64,000 nt of DNA from Photobacterium malacitanum (lineage in GTDB: Bacteria; Pseudomonadota; Gammaproteobacteria; Enterobacterales; Vibrionaceae). Below the pieces are notes generated by a model. That model did not search any database and was not told where the DNA came from. It saw nothing but the letters and a program-made list of their open reading frames with translations. Both the position numbers and the translations under genes were made by a program. How positions within the stretch are numbered: the first letter of the stretch is position 1; each line of letters opens with the position of its first letter. Below are positions 1 to 6,716 of the stretch, in pieces. The DNA is taken from the NCBI RefSeq assembly GCF_900185615.1, contig NZ_FYAK01000001.1:467701-531700 (forward strand), in the 5' to 3' direction.

Positions 1-1295
1 GTAAAATACTTTATCTATTAGGATTTACCTCCCTATGGGGAGTGGCTGGCATCCTGATCTTTATTGATGGCCTTGATGGAAAAATATTTGACACTTTTAG
101 TTATTTTCTTTTACTTGAAAGCTTTACAACCTTAATCGTTGCCCCTAATGGCTTTGGTTTACAGCGTAATATACTGCTTTTTAAAGGTGGTATTTTCCTC
201 TTTGGCGCAATTTCTGCATTGGTTAATATCAAGTTTAGCAATATCTTATTATCGATTACATTTGGTTTAACCTATTTTTCTGTCGGTTTTTTTAATATCG
301 CCTCAGCTTGGGTTGTTCGCTTTTCTCATTGGAAAAGAGCAATCGGTTGGGGTGGGATTCAAATTTTCTATTCGCTATTTCTATTACAAAATTACGATTA
401 TGTTATTTCTTATTTTCTTGGGTTTATTATGGTCACAGGAAGTATTAGAAGTATCATTGTTCTTATAAAAGTTTATTCATTAGATAATAAAAATGCGATT
501 TTTCAGTTATTAAACAATAGTGAACAAGAATATATAGCTAATAATGCATTTTCAACAAATAGCATAGAAGATAGAAATATTATTCAACCTTTAACAGTAC
601 ATATATGGACACCAACGGGTTCGGCAGCAAGCCCACATATTCCTCGTCCGATTATTAACCGCTATATTGCTGCAACAGATATCAATGGTGTTATTTCTAC
701 CGGCCATGCTGCACTTGAACTAGGTTCGGAGTTATATATCAGTTTATATCCATCTGAAGATATTGATCGCTCACCTTCAGAGTTTATTCGTACTTTAAAA
801 GCGACACCTGAAAATAATGTTCTTGGTCGTTATTTGCCTGATTACAAAACAGAAGCACTAGAATGGTGCGAATCAAATATAAAAATCGAGTTTACTCAAT
901 ATAACGCACTAACTTTAAAGCAATTTTGGTACCACTGTTATAAAAAACCTATTTATAACTTAACCTCTAATAACTGCTCAAGTAATACCGCTTATGCCTT
1001 AGAAGCAGCTTTAGACGGTGTTTTAAATAAAAACAATAGCAGTATGTGTACATTCTTAAAACTGATGTGTTGCCCTGAATTATGGGTTGCAGCACAAATT
1101 CGCCATCGCGCAATGATGATGGCATGGACACCTGGTTTAACGATGGATTATAGCCGTACATTACACGCAATAGTTCATCCTATATCAGTCCCTTGGTACC
1201 AACGTAGCCTCTTTAGAAAGCTACCACTTAAACGTTCTTTGAAACATGCCATCACCCGTACCCAAAACAATTTAGCGAGTAATTTTTATGACTAA
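1..1295 (+). CDS. HdeD-like membrane domain fused to permuted papain-fold domain (5' end outside window)
   Basis: The frame stays open to the first base of the window (first full codon at 3), so the true start is upstream; a GTG at 42 is only the first in-window start. The N-terminal part (to about residue 150 of the visible protein) is a run of hydrophobic helices with the glycine/proline spacing of the HdeD/DUF308 family. The rest is soluble and carries a GHAAL motif followed about 110 residues later by NNCSSNTA. That His-before-Cys order is what circularly permuted NlpC/P60 (papain-like) enzymes show, so a membrane-anchored peptidase, amidase or acyltransferase is inferred. The stop codon overlaps the next gene by 8 bp, so the two are probably co-transcribed. 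The substrate is unknown; a toxin or effector role is possible but unsupported here. Confidence 0.6.
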   Translation, partial: KILYLLGFTSLWGVAGILIFIDGLDGKIFDTFSYFLLLESFTTLIVAPNGFGLQRNILLFKGGIFLFGAISALVNIKFSNILLSITFGLTYFSVGFFNIASAWVVRFSHWKRAIGWGGIQIFYSLFLLQNYDYVISYFLGFIMVTGSIRSIIVLIKVYSLDNKNAIFQLLNNSEQEYIANNAFSTNSIEDRNIIQPLTVHIWTPTGSAASPHIPRPIINRYIAATDINGVISTGHAALELGSELYISLYPSEDIDRSPSEFIRTLKATPENNVLGRYLPDYKTEALEWCESNIKIEFTQYNALTLKQFWYHCYKKPIYNLTSNNCSSNTAYALEAALDGVLNKNNSSMCTFLKLMCCPELWVAAQIRHRAMMMAWTPGLTMDYSRTLHAIVHPISVPWYQRSLFRKLPLKRSLKHAITRTQNNLASNFYD

Positions 1296-1623
1296 TGTAT
1301 ACCTGATACTCTTTATTTCAATTATTGCAGAAACGCTTGCAACCACCATGATGAAAGCATCGGAAGGCTTTACACGGCTCATTCCCAGCCTTATCGTATT
1401 AATTGGTTACGCTATTTCATTTTATGGGCTTTCTCAAGTTGTTAAAATCATGAATATCGGTATTGCTTATGCTCTTTGGGCTGGAATCGGCATCTTTTTA
1501 GTCTCAACTTTGTCTTATTTTGTATACCAACAAAAACTAGATTTTCCAGCGTTACTTGGATTAGTTCTTATTGCTGCCGGCATCATCACAATTCAAGTTT
1601 TTTCTAAATCAGTTGTACATTAG
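1288..1623 (+). CDS. Small multidrug resistance (SMR) family exporter, EmrE-like
   Basis: A 111-residue, four-helix inner-membrane protein that aligns by eye with EmrE over its whole length. The essential membrane glutamate of helix 1 is present (E15, in the IIAETLATT context), as are the KASEGFTRL loop, GIAYALWAGIG in helix 3 and the GxLSY-type region before a LDFPALLG helix 4. SMR dimers exchange protons for cationic drugs, quaternary ammonium compounds or small polyamines. The start codon lies inside the end of the upstream gene (ATGACTAA overlap) and has only a weak ribosome site, which suggests translational coupling. The actual substrate cannot be read from the sequence; guanidinium exporters of the same family are an alternative. 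Confidence 0.88.
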   Translation: MTNVYLILFISIIAETLATTMMKASEGFTRLIPSLIVLIGYAISFYGLSQVVKIMNIGIAYALWAGIGIFLVSTLSYFVYQQKLDFPALLGLVLIAAGIITIQVFSKSVVH

Positions 1624-1636
1624 TTAAAAAGATAAC

Positions 1637-1697
1637 GGACAGCCATATTTTACAGCACCAGCACAAATCACAAATACAAATTACAAATGGACAGCCA
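1637..1697. repeat. Pair of REP-like motifs next to RAYT gene
   Basis: Two copies of GGACAGCCA lie in the same direction at 1637-1645 and 1689-1697, in the gap 1624-1870 that holds no gene. An inverted copy (ATGGCTGTCC, 2940-2949) sits on the other side of the transposase gene, and diverged copies occur at 5637-5647 and 5943-5953. Short repeated motifs flanking a RAYT gene are the expected REP/BIME arrangement. Confidence 0.55.
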
Positions 1698-1870
1698 CTT
1701 AAATTTGTTCGGCCAATAAAATGACTAACGATAAGCCGTTTTACTGTAATAGTTACTGATTATTCTTTATTTATTGGTTTAATAACCGCGATTACTATAT
1801 TTAACGATCACCAAAACCCACAATCCTGATGGCTATTGCGGTATATTCATTTAGTTATAAAAAACAGTCT

Positions 1871-2878
1871 CTAGTTAGGATGCAACTGGTGACTTGCCGA
1901 CTTTCCTTTACACCAATGTCCACCAGCATGTTGCTTGAAGGCACACATTCGCGACCATTTACCGCTCACATTGGCATAACGTTCCATAAATTGTTCGCTA
2001 TGCTCTAGCCATGCGTCTGCGGTGATTCCTAATTGTTGTAAAATCTTTGGTTGGCTAGATGTAATAAAACCTTTTTTATCGTTCCGAATACAGCGCCCTG
2101 TCCAATCAATCAGTTCAAGATAATCGGTAAAAGCAAAGTTTATTCCAGCTGTTTTAGCTTGATGTTCTGCGCCAACAAAGGGTAATAGTTGGAAGTGCGA
2201 TTTATGTGGCGGTGGCTGTTTAACTGAGGTTTTCGTTTGCTTATATTCACGAATACGCTGCTGAATCGAGGTAAAATCTGACTGCTGTAGTGACGGTGTA
2301 ACGCCTGCTCTGATCGGGTTTAAATCAACATACATCATGCACGATAGTAATGCTTTTTCATCCAACAATGCTTGAGACTTAAACCTCCCCTCCCAAAACG
2401 CGCCTTTACATTGGTCTTCTTTATTAGCTTTACGGGCTATTTCCTCATTAAGACAGCGCATAAACCAGCTAATACTACCTAATCGTTGCTGCCATTCAGT
2501 CACTAAATTTGATAATGCCTGCTGTTTTTCCGTCCCTATTTGGCCTTCTTTTAAAAAATCGACCGCAATAGGATGACCATTAAACAGCTGCAACCAACGT
2601 GATATTACTGCTTCTGGAGTCAACTTTTTCTGTTGATCAGTATCTATTTTTAGCACCAAATGATAGTGGTTACTCATCACAGCATAAGCACAAACATCGA
2701 TACAAAAAACAGCAGCTAATTGTTTGATTTTACTTACTATCCAACCTCGACGATGATGATAGTTTTTACCGTTATATGGATCATCACCACATAAATATGC
2801 CCGCCGTACGCAACGATTAATAACATGATAAAAAGGCGTGATATGAGGCTCGATCAATTTGCGTCTTGAGATTGTCAT
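1871..2878 (-). CDS. REP-associated tyrosine transposase (RAYT, IS200-like Y1 family)
   Basis: A Y1-family HUH endonuclease. The HUH metal-binding pair reads MSNHYHLVL (about residues 69-77 from the chosen start) and the candidate catalytic tyrosine lies in MMYVDLNPIRAG. The N-terminal RCVRRAYLCGDDPYNGK block is typical of a RAYT subgroup common in marine gammaproteobacteria. I chose the ATG at 2878, because it gives the family's usual MTISRR-type N-terminus and has a GGTG ribosome site; the frame itself runs open to a TTG at 2935. The protein is about 335 residues, full length with no stop. RAYTs process REP sequences rather than behaving as free insertion sequences, and matching repeats are found on both sides. 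Confidence 0.85.
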   Translation of the reverse strand: MTISRRKLIEPHITPFYHVINRCVRRAYLCGDDPYNGKNYHHRRGWIVSKIKQLAAVFCIDVCAYAVMSNHYHLVLKIDTDQQKKLTPEAVISRWLQLFNGHPIAVDFLKEGQIGTEKQQALSNLVTEWQQRLGSISWFMRCLNEEIARKANKEDQCKGAFWEGRFKSQALLDEKALLSCMMYVDLNPIRAGVTPSLQQSDFTSIQQRIREYKQTKTSVKQPPPHKSHFQLLPFVGAEHQAKTAGINFAFTDYLELIDWTGRCIRNDKKGFITSSQPKILQQLGITADAWLEHSEQFMERYANVSGKWSRMCAFKQHAGGHWCKGKSASHQLHPN

Positions 2879-3219
2879 TGGTTTCACCATAAGCAACTGT
2901 AAGCTTAAGTGTAGTCGCTCATGGTTGATGTGCAATGTTATGGCTGTCCTCTGTTTCTGTTGTTTCTACTGTTTTGCTCTGTTTTATTTTACTGCTCACT
3001 TTTTGAACAAAAATATGTAAGATGCCAATCCTCTTATTTTCATCCTCAATAATTCCAAAACGTTATTTATTCAATGTAATCAACCTGCTGCCAACAATAC
3101 ACAATCAAAACAGTAAAAAATTATTGTTTATCGATAATTTTTTATTTATTTAGTTTGTTTTTTTATCTATATTAGCAACCGAACTACCCCATCACTCATA
3201 TAATTATTAGAGGTTTATT
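2879..3219. other. Intergenic region with REP-like copy
   Basis: This 341-bp gap contains an ATGGCTGTCC REP-like copy at 2940-2949, inverted relative to the pair at 1637-1697. The rest is AT-rich upstream DNA of the small secreted-protein gene. I see no other gene. Confidence 0.4.
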
Positions 3220-3510
3220 ATGAAAAAAGTATTACTGTTACTGGCCCTTGGTTCTGTTTCTGTTTTCGCACAGGCAGCACCAGCTAAACATGCTGAGCAA
3301 ATGCTGGCACAAGTTGATAGCATTACTGTTTATTCTGGTAACAATGTCGATACTCAAAAACAAGCATTCAAAACGATTAACAAATCATTGGTGCCTAACT
3401 TTGAAAAATGTGCAGTTTATCTACCTAAAGGGGCTTCAAAAGCGAGTACCACGATCACTTTATCTCGCAGCGATGATGGCAAACTATCACTAGATTGCGT
3501 AGGTCAATAA
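3220..3510 (+). CDS. Small secreted protein of unknown function
   Basis: A 96-residue protein with a clear Sec signal peptide (MKKVLLLLALGSVSVFAQA, cleavage probably after AQA). The mature part of about 77 residues has two cysteines (EKCAVY and LDCVGQ) that could form a periplasmic disulfide. I do not recognise the family. The start has a good AGAGG ribosome site 8 bases upstream, and a strong intrinsic terminator follows at once, so it looks like a real monocistronic gene. Location is periplasmic or extracellular by inference. Confidence 0.72.
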   Translation: MKKVLLLLALGSVSVFAQAAPAKHAEQMLAQVDSITVYSGNNVDTQKQAFKTINKSLVPNFEKCAVYLPKGASKASTTITLSRSDDGKLSLDCVGQ

Positions 3511-3524
3511 AGCCGATACAAATA

Positions 3525-3557
3525 AAAATACCGACCTGATATAGGTCGGTATTTTTT
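3525..3557 (+). terminator. Intrinsic terminator after small secreted protein
   Basis: A 13-bp stem (AAAATACCGACCT paired with AGGTCGGTATTTT) around a 5-base loop ends in a run of T. It lies between convergent genes and could serve the upstream + gene. Confidence 0.85.
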
Positions 3558-3592
3558 AGTAGATTCAATTGTTTAATGTATTTTAGGCGCTA

Positions 3593-4018
3593 TCACATCT
3601 TAAAATACTTTGAAGGTTCTGGTAAAACGGGTGGTGTGCTATCCATATAGGTTAAAAAGTGCATCCACACATCATGGGTTCTTTCTTTGGTAAGTTGCGT
3701 TTTACAGTCCAAGGCCATCACATTACGGATAGTCCCCTCACGCCATTGAGTATAAACCGCATTACACTGCGCTTTCATATACACTTGCCAATCTTTTTGT
3801 GCTTGCTCTATCGCTTTCACCAACGCAGGATCATCTTTATTATGTTCAACGCTGGCAGTCAGATATTTGGATAACTCTTCTTGTGCAGAAGTTAATGTCA
3901 ATGCTGCACAATCATTAATGTCCAGTGTATTACGCGGATTATCACAATCTAATGCTTTCTTTGCTGCAAGTGCTGGCAATGACAAACAAACGAATATAAT
4001 TAGCAGGTACTTTTTCAT
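3593..4018 (-). CDS. LprI-type (DUF1311) periplasmic protein
   Basis: A 141-residue protein with signal peptide (MKKYLLIIFVCLSLPALA) and the DUF1311/LprI N-terminal pattern: paired cysteines in DCDNPRN..DINDCA, a helical QEELSKYL segment, the QKDWQVYMKAQC block and a final conserved cysteine (MALDCK). Members are small disulfide-bonded periplasmic or lipid-anchored proteins; LprI itself inhibits lysozyme, but most members have no tested role. A GAGGT ribosome site precedes the start by 7 bases. It stands alone between convergent and same-strand neighbours. Function beyond the family name is inference. Confidence 0.75.
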   Translation of the reverse strand: MKKYLLIIFVCLSLPALAAKKALDCDNPRNTLDINDCAALTLTSAQEELSKYLTASVEHNKDDPALVKAIEQAQKDWQVYMKAQCNAVYTQWREGTIRNVMALDCKTQLTKERTHDVWMHFLTYMDSTPPVLPEPSKYFKM

Positions 4019-4236
4019 TGATAGACCTCATTTAAATATAAGCGATATGTAGTAACAAAGCGATTAGAACTATTATAGCTTTGCATACTCACTCCATCCA
4101 AAAGCACAACTAACAACCTTCATCTTTTGGCACAATTATCGATTAACAAATAAAACCGAAATCAGCACCAAACTGATTTGATATATGCTCAAAAACAGTA
4201 GAAACATTGCTTATTTTCACGTTTTAACTATATCAA

Positions 4237-4704
4237 TTACAGTTTTCTGCCCAAACGTTTTTCGACTTGTTTTTTTTCCCACTCTGGACCGAAAATATTG
4301 ACTATTTCAAACGCACTAAATGCATGGCTTACAATACCAATTCCCCAACCTAATGCAGGCCATACCGCCCACCAATAGTCAGGGCTAGTAAAATAATTAA
4401 TTATAAATAAAGCGCTAATAACTAATACGTATGTGGTTAGATTAGAATAAAAACTTTTAATGCCTTTAACATAGTTAAGTGCACGTTTCTCTTCTTCTGT
4501 TATAGTGATTTCTTTGTTCATTGGCGGCTCCATTTGAAGGTCTGATACTTGGATTTCAAATACCGCAGCTAAAGATTTGAGTGACTCCAGCCCTGCTTTT
4601 TGTCCTTGCTCAATACGTTGAATAGTACGAATACTTAATCCGCTCAATTGAGAAAGTTGTTCCTGAGACCAACCACGCTGTAGTCGTAATTTTCGAATAA
4701 TCAT
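4237..4704 (-). CDS. XRE-family HTH regulator with C-terminal 2TM domain
   Basis: Residues 1-55 form a Cro/CI-type helix-turn-helix (RGWSQEQLSQLSGLSIRT, RIEQGQ). Residues 75-150 match the two-transmembrane 2TM domain that often follows such HTHs: LTTYVLVISALFIINYF, a WWAVWPALGWGIGIVSHA second helix, then a basic tail. It is probably a membrane-tethered transcription regulator; no target can be named. An AAGGA ribosome site lies 6 bases before the ATG. Its strand is the same as that of the integron cassette gene further right, so it may have arrived as a cassette, but no attC site is visible beside it. Confidence 0.78.
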   Translation of the reverse strand: MIIRKLRLQRGWSQEQLSQLSGLSIRTIQRIEQGQKAGLESLKSLAAVFEIQVSDLQMEPPMNKEITITEEEKRALNYVKGIKSFYSNLTTYVLVISALFIINYFTSPDYWWAVWPALGWGIGIVSHAFSAFEIVNIFGPEWEKKQVEKRLGRKL

Positions 4705-4943
4705 TACAAATCCTTGTTGCTACTTTCCGCCAAACTCTATCAATATCTCATCAAAAGTATCACGTCATCAGTCTGACAAAAACATGACACTCTTCATTTC
4801 ATCTTATAAACAACCACTTATAATCATGCTATTTTTCTTTCATGAGATTGCTTGCATTAATAATAGTAGTGAGAAGAAATTAATAACAAGATTTAATGAA
4901 CTGTTTTAGTATCCTCTTATTTACATAATTCACAATAGACAAC

Positions 4944-4960
4944 GACAGTTATAGCTGTCC
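4944..4960. repeat. REP-like hairpin motif
   Basis: GACAG-TTATAG-CTGTC is a small inverted repeat followed by CTAT, resembling the TTATGGCTGTCCTATG motif seen near 2940, 5636 and 5942. The surrounding gap 4705-5001 shows no gene. Confidence 0.4.
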
Positions 4961-5001
4961 TATTTACTTCCTTACTTTCACGTTTAGTTGCTTAACAAAT
5001 T

Positions 5002-5298
5002 CTAATAAACAATATCTAAGTAAAATGATGCGCATTTTTGACACATTTTTTCTCTGAACATATGACCTAATAAATTATATTCATGGCACTTTTCGCATTT
5101 AATAAAATATGATGGATCATTAAGAATTGATATTATCTCTTTATCTACTTCACTTAATTCAATGGTTTCAAAAACCTTTACTGTTTCCCATTTAGTAATT
5201 GGCATATGTGGACCATTCCAACTTATTTTGCAAACTTGTAGTTCTACATTTTTATTTTCACTTTTAAGTCGAAAATAATTTCTACAGTCTTTAGTCAT
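5002..5298 (-). CDS. Small hypothetical protein with two CxxC motifs
   Basis: A 98-residue soluble protein. Its C-terminal third has two CxxC pairs (CEKC and CQKC, about 20 residues apart), which looks like a zinc ribbon. The N-terminal part is charged and unrecognised. It has a very strong ribosome site (GAGGAGGG) 6 bases before the ATG. The codon use is AT-rich like the rest of the accessory region. It sits on the strand expected for integron cassettes and directly behind an attC-like inverted repeat, so it may be a former cassette gene. Function unknown. Confidence 0.6.
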   Translation of the reverse strand: MTKDCRNYFRLKSENKNVELQVCKISWNGPHMPITKWETVKVFETIELSEVDKEIISILNDPSYFIKCEKCHEYNLLGHMFREKMCQKCASFYLDIVY

Positions 5299-5315
5299 AA
5301 AGCACCCTCCTCATT

Positions 5316-5369
5316 ACATAACATCTACGTGACATGTTTATTACTATGTGATTATACGTAGGGTTAGTG
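5316..5369 (-). other. Possible relic attC-like inverted repeat
   Basis: Read on the minus strand, CTAAC is followed by CCTACGT, about 26 bases, then ACGTAGA and TGTTATGT. The CTACGT/ACGTAG arms pair, and the outer GTTATGT equals the start of the complete cassette further right. The arm spacing does not fit a canonical attC, so this may be degenerate or chance. Confidence 0.25.
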
Positions 5370-5423
5370 TCTTAAAATGAGAAATACTCAGCAAACTGAC
5401 AACGATAAATGAAGTATTAAAGA

Positions 5424-5650
5424 TGAATAATGAACAACACCTTACCCACCTAACTTTACAAGGTAAGCGTCCAGTTACTATTGATGATTATAGTCGTGCA
5501 CTTGGACGCATTACACAGCATTAAATAAATAGCCTGATGCCTTAACTACTGATGACCTCAAGCGATACTTGGCTCAATTGATTAAAACCCATTCATGGAG
5601 TACGGTCAGAATTGATCGCAGTGGTTTGCGAAAATTATGGCTGTCCTATG
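5424..5650 (+). pseudogene. Decayed tyrosine recombinase N-terminal fragment, copy 1
   Basis: Translation gives QGKRPVTIDDYSRALGRI, then a stop and frame changes, then TTDDLKRYLAQLIKTHSWST and VRIDRSGLRKLW. This is the N-terminal SAM-like DNA-binding half of a tyrosine recombinase of the type often linked to IS91-like elements (TLQGxRPxTIxxYxRA ... HSWSTVKxDRNGL). The catalytic half is absent: the match stops at an ATGGCTGTCC REP-like motif. A 70-codon open frame crosses it but is not a real gene. Confidence 0.6.
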
Positions 5651-5831
5651 CTTATGTTTTTACTGCTGTTTTCCTCAGCCAAATATCCGTCATCTCGGAA
5701 GTGAGGCACGAACTATCCGTGATCTACTCAACGCATGATCGAGCCTTAAAGATGCCAGTGAAACACGTTAATTTTACGTAGAACCATAAAATCTATCACA
5801 CTGAATAGTTGATTCCCTATTACTCACATTT

Positions 5832-5957
5832 AATAAATCGCCTGATACATAACAACCGATGATCTCAAGCGATACTTTGCTTAACTGATTAAAATCCATT
5901 CATAGATCACCGTCAGAATTGATCGTAATGGATTACGAAAGTTATGGGTGTCCTATG
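5832..5957 (+). pseudogene. Decayed tyrosine recombinase N-terminal fragment, copy 2
   Basis: A second, more degraded copy of the last part of the preceding fragment (TTDDLKRYF, then stops, then TVRIDRNGLRKLW). It ends at the same residue and again at a TTATGGGTGTCCTATG motif. The DNA of 5524-5650 and 5832-5957 aligns along its length with scattered substitutions, so this is a partial duplication. Confidence 0.58.
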
Positions 5958-5997
5958 TTTTTTCCCAATATTTACTTATATAAAGCCGCTCGGGCTT

Positions 5998-6052
5998 GTC
6001 CAACACTTCGGATAGGTGTCGGCTGCGCGACACATATCCTTATCTGTTATGT
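5998..6052 (-). other. Integron attC recombination site
   Basis: Read on the minus strand the site has canonical attC order: R'' ACATAAC, 5-base spacer, L'' GGATATGTGTCG, loop, L' CGACACCTATCC, 5-base spacer, R' GTTGGAC (fits GTTRRRY). The inner arms pair over 12 bp with one mismatch, and R'' is the exact complement of the cassette's first bases at the attI side. The crossover is between 6003 and 6004. Confidence 0.82.
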
Positions 6053-6508
6053 GCGTAGCAAACTTTAAATGCCATATTTATTTACTTAGGATTTGATGGT
6101 TTTGATGACCCTCTTTTCTTATATTCTTTTTCGTAAATCACTTCATTTATTATCCATCCAAAATAATTCAGGATTAGCCCAAAAACGAACAAAAAAGGAA
6201 TTTGAACATATAAGTCTAATCGGTATTCTTCCCATGAATGAACTTTATCGAAAACAATAAACCCAACCAAATACCCAAAAAAAACTGCGCCACCAATGAG
6301 CAAAGTTTGTTTGAGCACATAATTTAGCTGTCCTTTTTTACGTGTAAGAGCCCAGCGTTCAAAGCGTTTATTTTTCCATTGTTTGATCATAACTCACACT
6401 CTTTGCTTAATTAATACAAAGACTAAGGTATACCTTTCACGATAAATAAAATGTGCTCTAGTTCAATAGAAAAGAAAGATCACCTATAAGCAACAAAAAA
6501 GCACATAA
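6004..6508 (-). mobile_element. Integron gene cassette (505 bp)
   Basis: The cassette is bounded by G|TT junctions on the minus strand, one at attI (6508/6509) and one at the attC R' core (6003/6004). The first bases of the cassette, with the leading G, read GTTATGTGC, the perfect complement of GCACATAAC at the attC R'' end. This is what a free circular cassette must show. It carries one gene in the cassette direction, with 118 bp before it. Confidence 0.8.
6082..6390 (-). CDS. Integron cassette gene: two-helix membrane protein, unknown function
   Basis: A 102-residue protein with a basic N-terminus (KNKRFERWALTRKK), two hydrophobic segments (about residues 28-47 and 61-83) and a basic, polar C-terminal tail. 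No family is recognised. It is the only gene in the complete integron cassette, reads away from attI as cassette genes do, and has a GAG-type ribosome site close to the ATG. Expression would depend on the integron Pc promoter or on a promoter in the 118 bp ahead of it. Small membrane proteins are common cassette cargo; a phage-defence or stress role would be speculation. Confidence 0.68.
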   Translation of the reverse strand: MIKQWKNKRFERWALTRKKGQLNYVLKQTLLIGGAVFFGYLVGFIVFDKVHSWEEYRLDLYVQIPFLFVFGLILNYFGWIINEVIYEKEYKKRGSSKPSNPK

Positions 6509-6716
6509 CAACTTATTATATTAACAACTTGCCCGAATTTGTTCTTTGAACCTGCGCCCGTATTTCATTCGTCATTATACAAAAAACATTATAAATCAAA
6601 AACATTATTACATTTTTTGCCCGATAGAAGTCACAAAATCGGGCATCTGCCTTTTAGTTGCTACTTTTTTTACTAATACTAATTGCTGTATGTATTAACA
6701 GTATAAAAGGTGCAAT
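6509..6716. promoter_or_regulatory. attI / intI upstream region
   Basis: This gap lies between the cassette junction and the integrase start, where attI, Pc and the integrase promoter are expected. It contains the attI half-site (complement of GTT at 6507-6509), an 8-bp inverted repeat TGCCCGAT/ATCGGGCA at 6618-6645 and the LexA box at 6686-6701. Integrase-binding sites inside attI cannot be assigned by eye. Confidence 0.6.
6686..6701. promoter_or_regulatory. LexA (SOS) box in front of intI
   Basis: CTGTATGTATTAACAG fits the gammaproteobacterial LexA operator CTG-N10-CAG. It ends 15 bases before the intI start codon, just upstream of the AAAGGTG ribosome site. LexA repression of intI is established for Vibrio and class 1 integrons. 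Confidence 0.78.

Noticed and set aside
4100..4160. CCAAAAG/CTTTTGG inverted repeat and a TTGGCAC motif that looks like a sigma-54 -24 element
   Set aside because: The GG is not followed by GC 10 bases later (it reads GA), and no gene is placed for it.
5569..5781. 70-residue open frame over the recombinase fragment
   Set aside because: It is a remnant of the tyrosine-recombinase domain that runs into unrelated sequence after the REP-like motif; no ribosome site.
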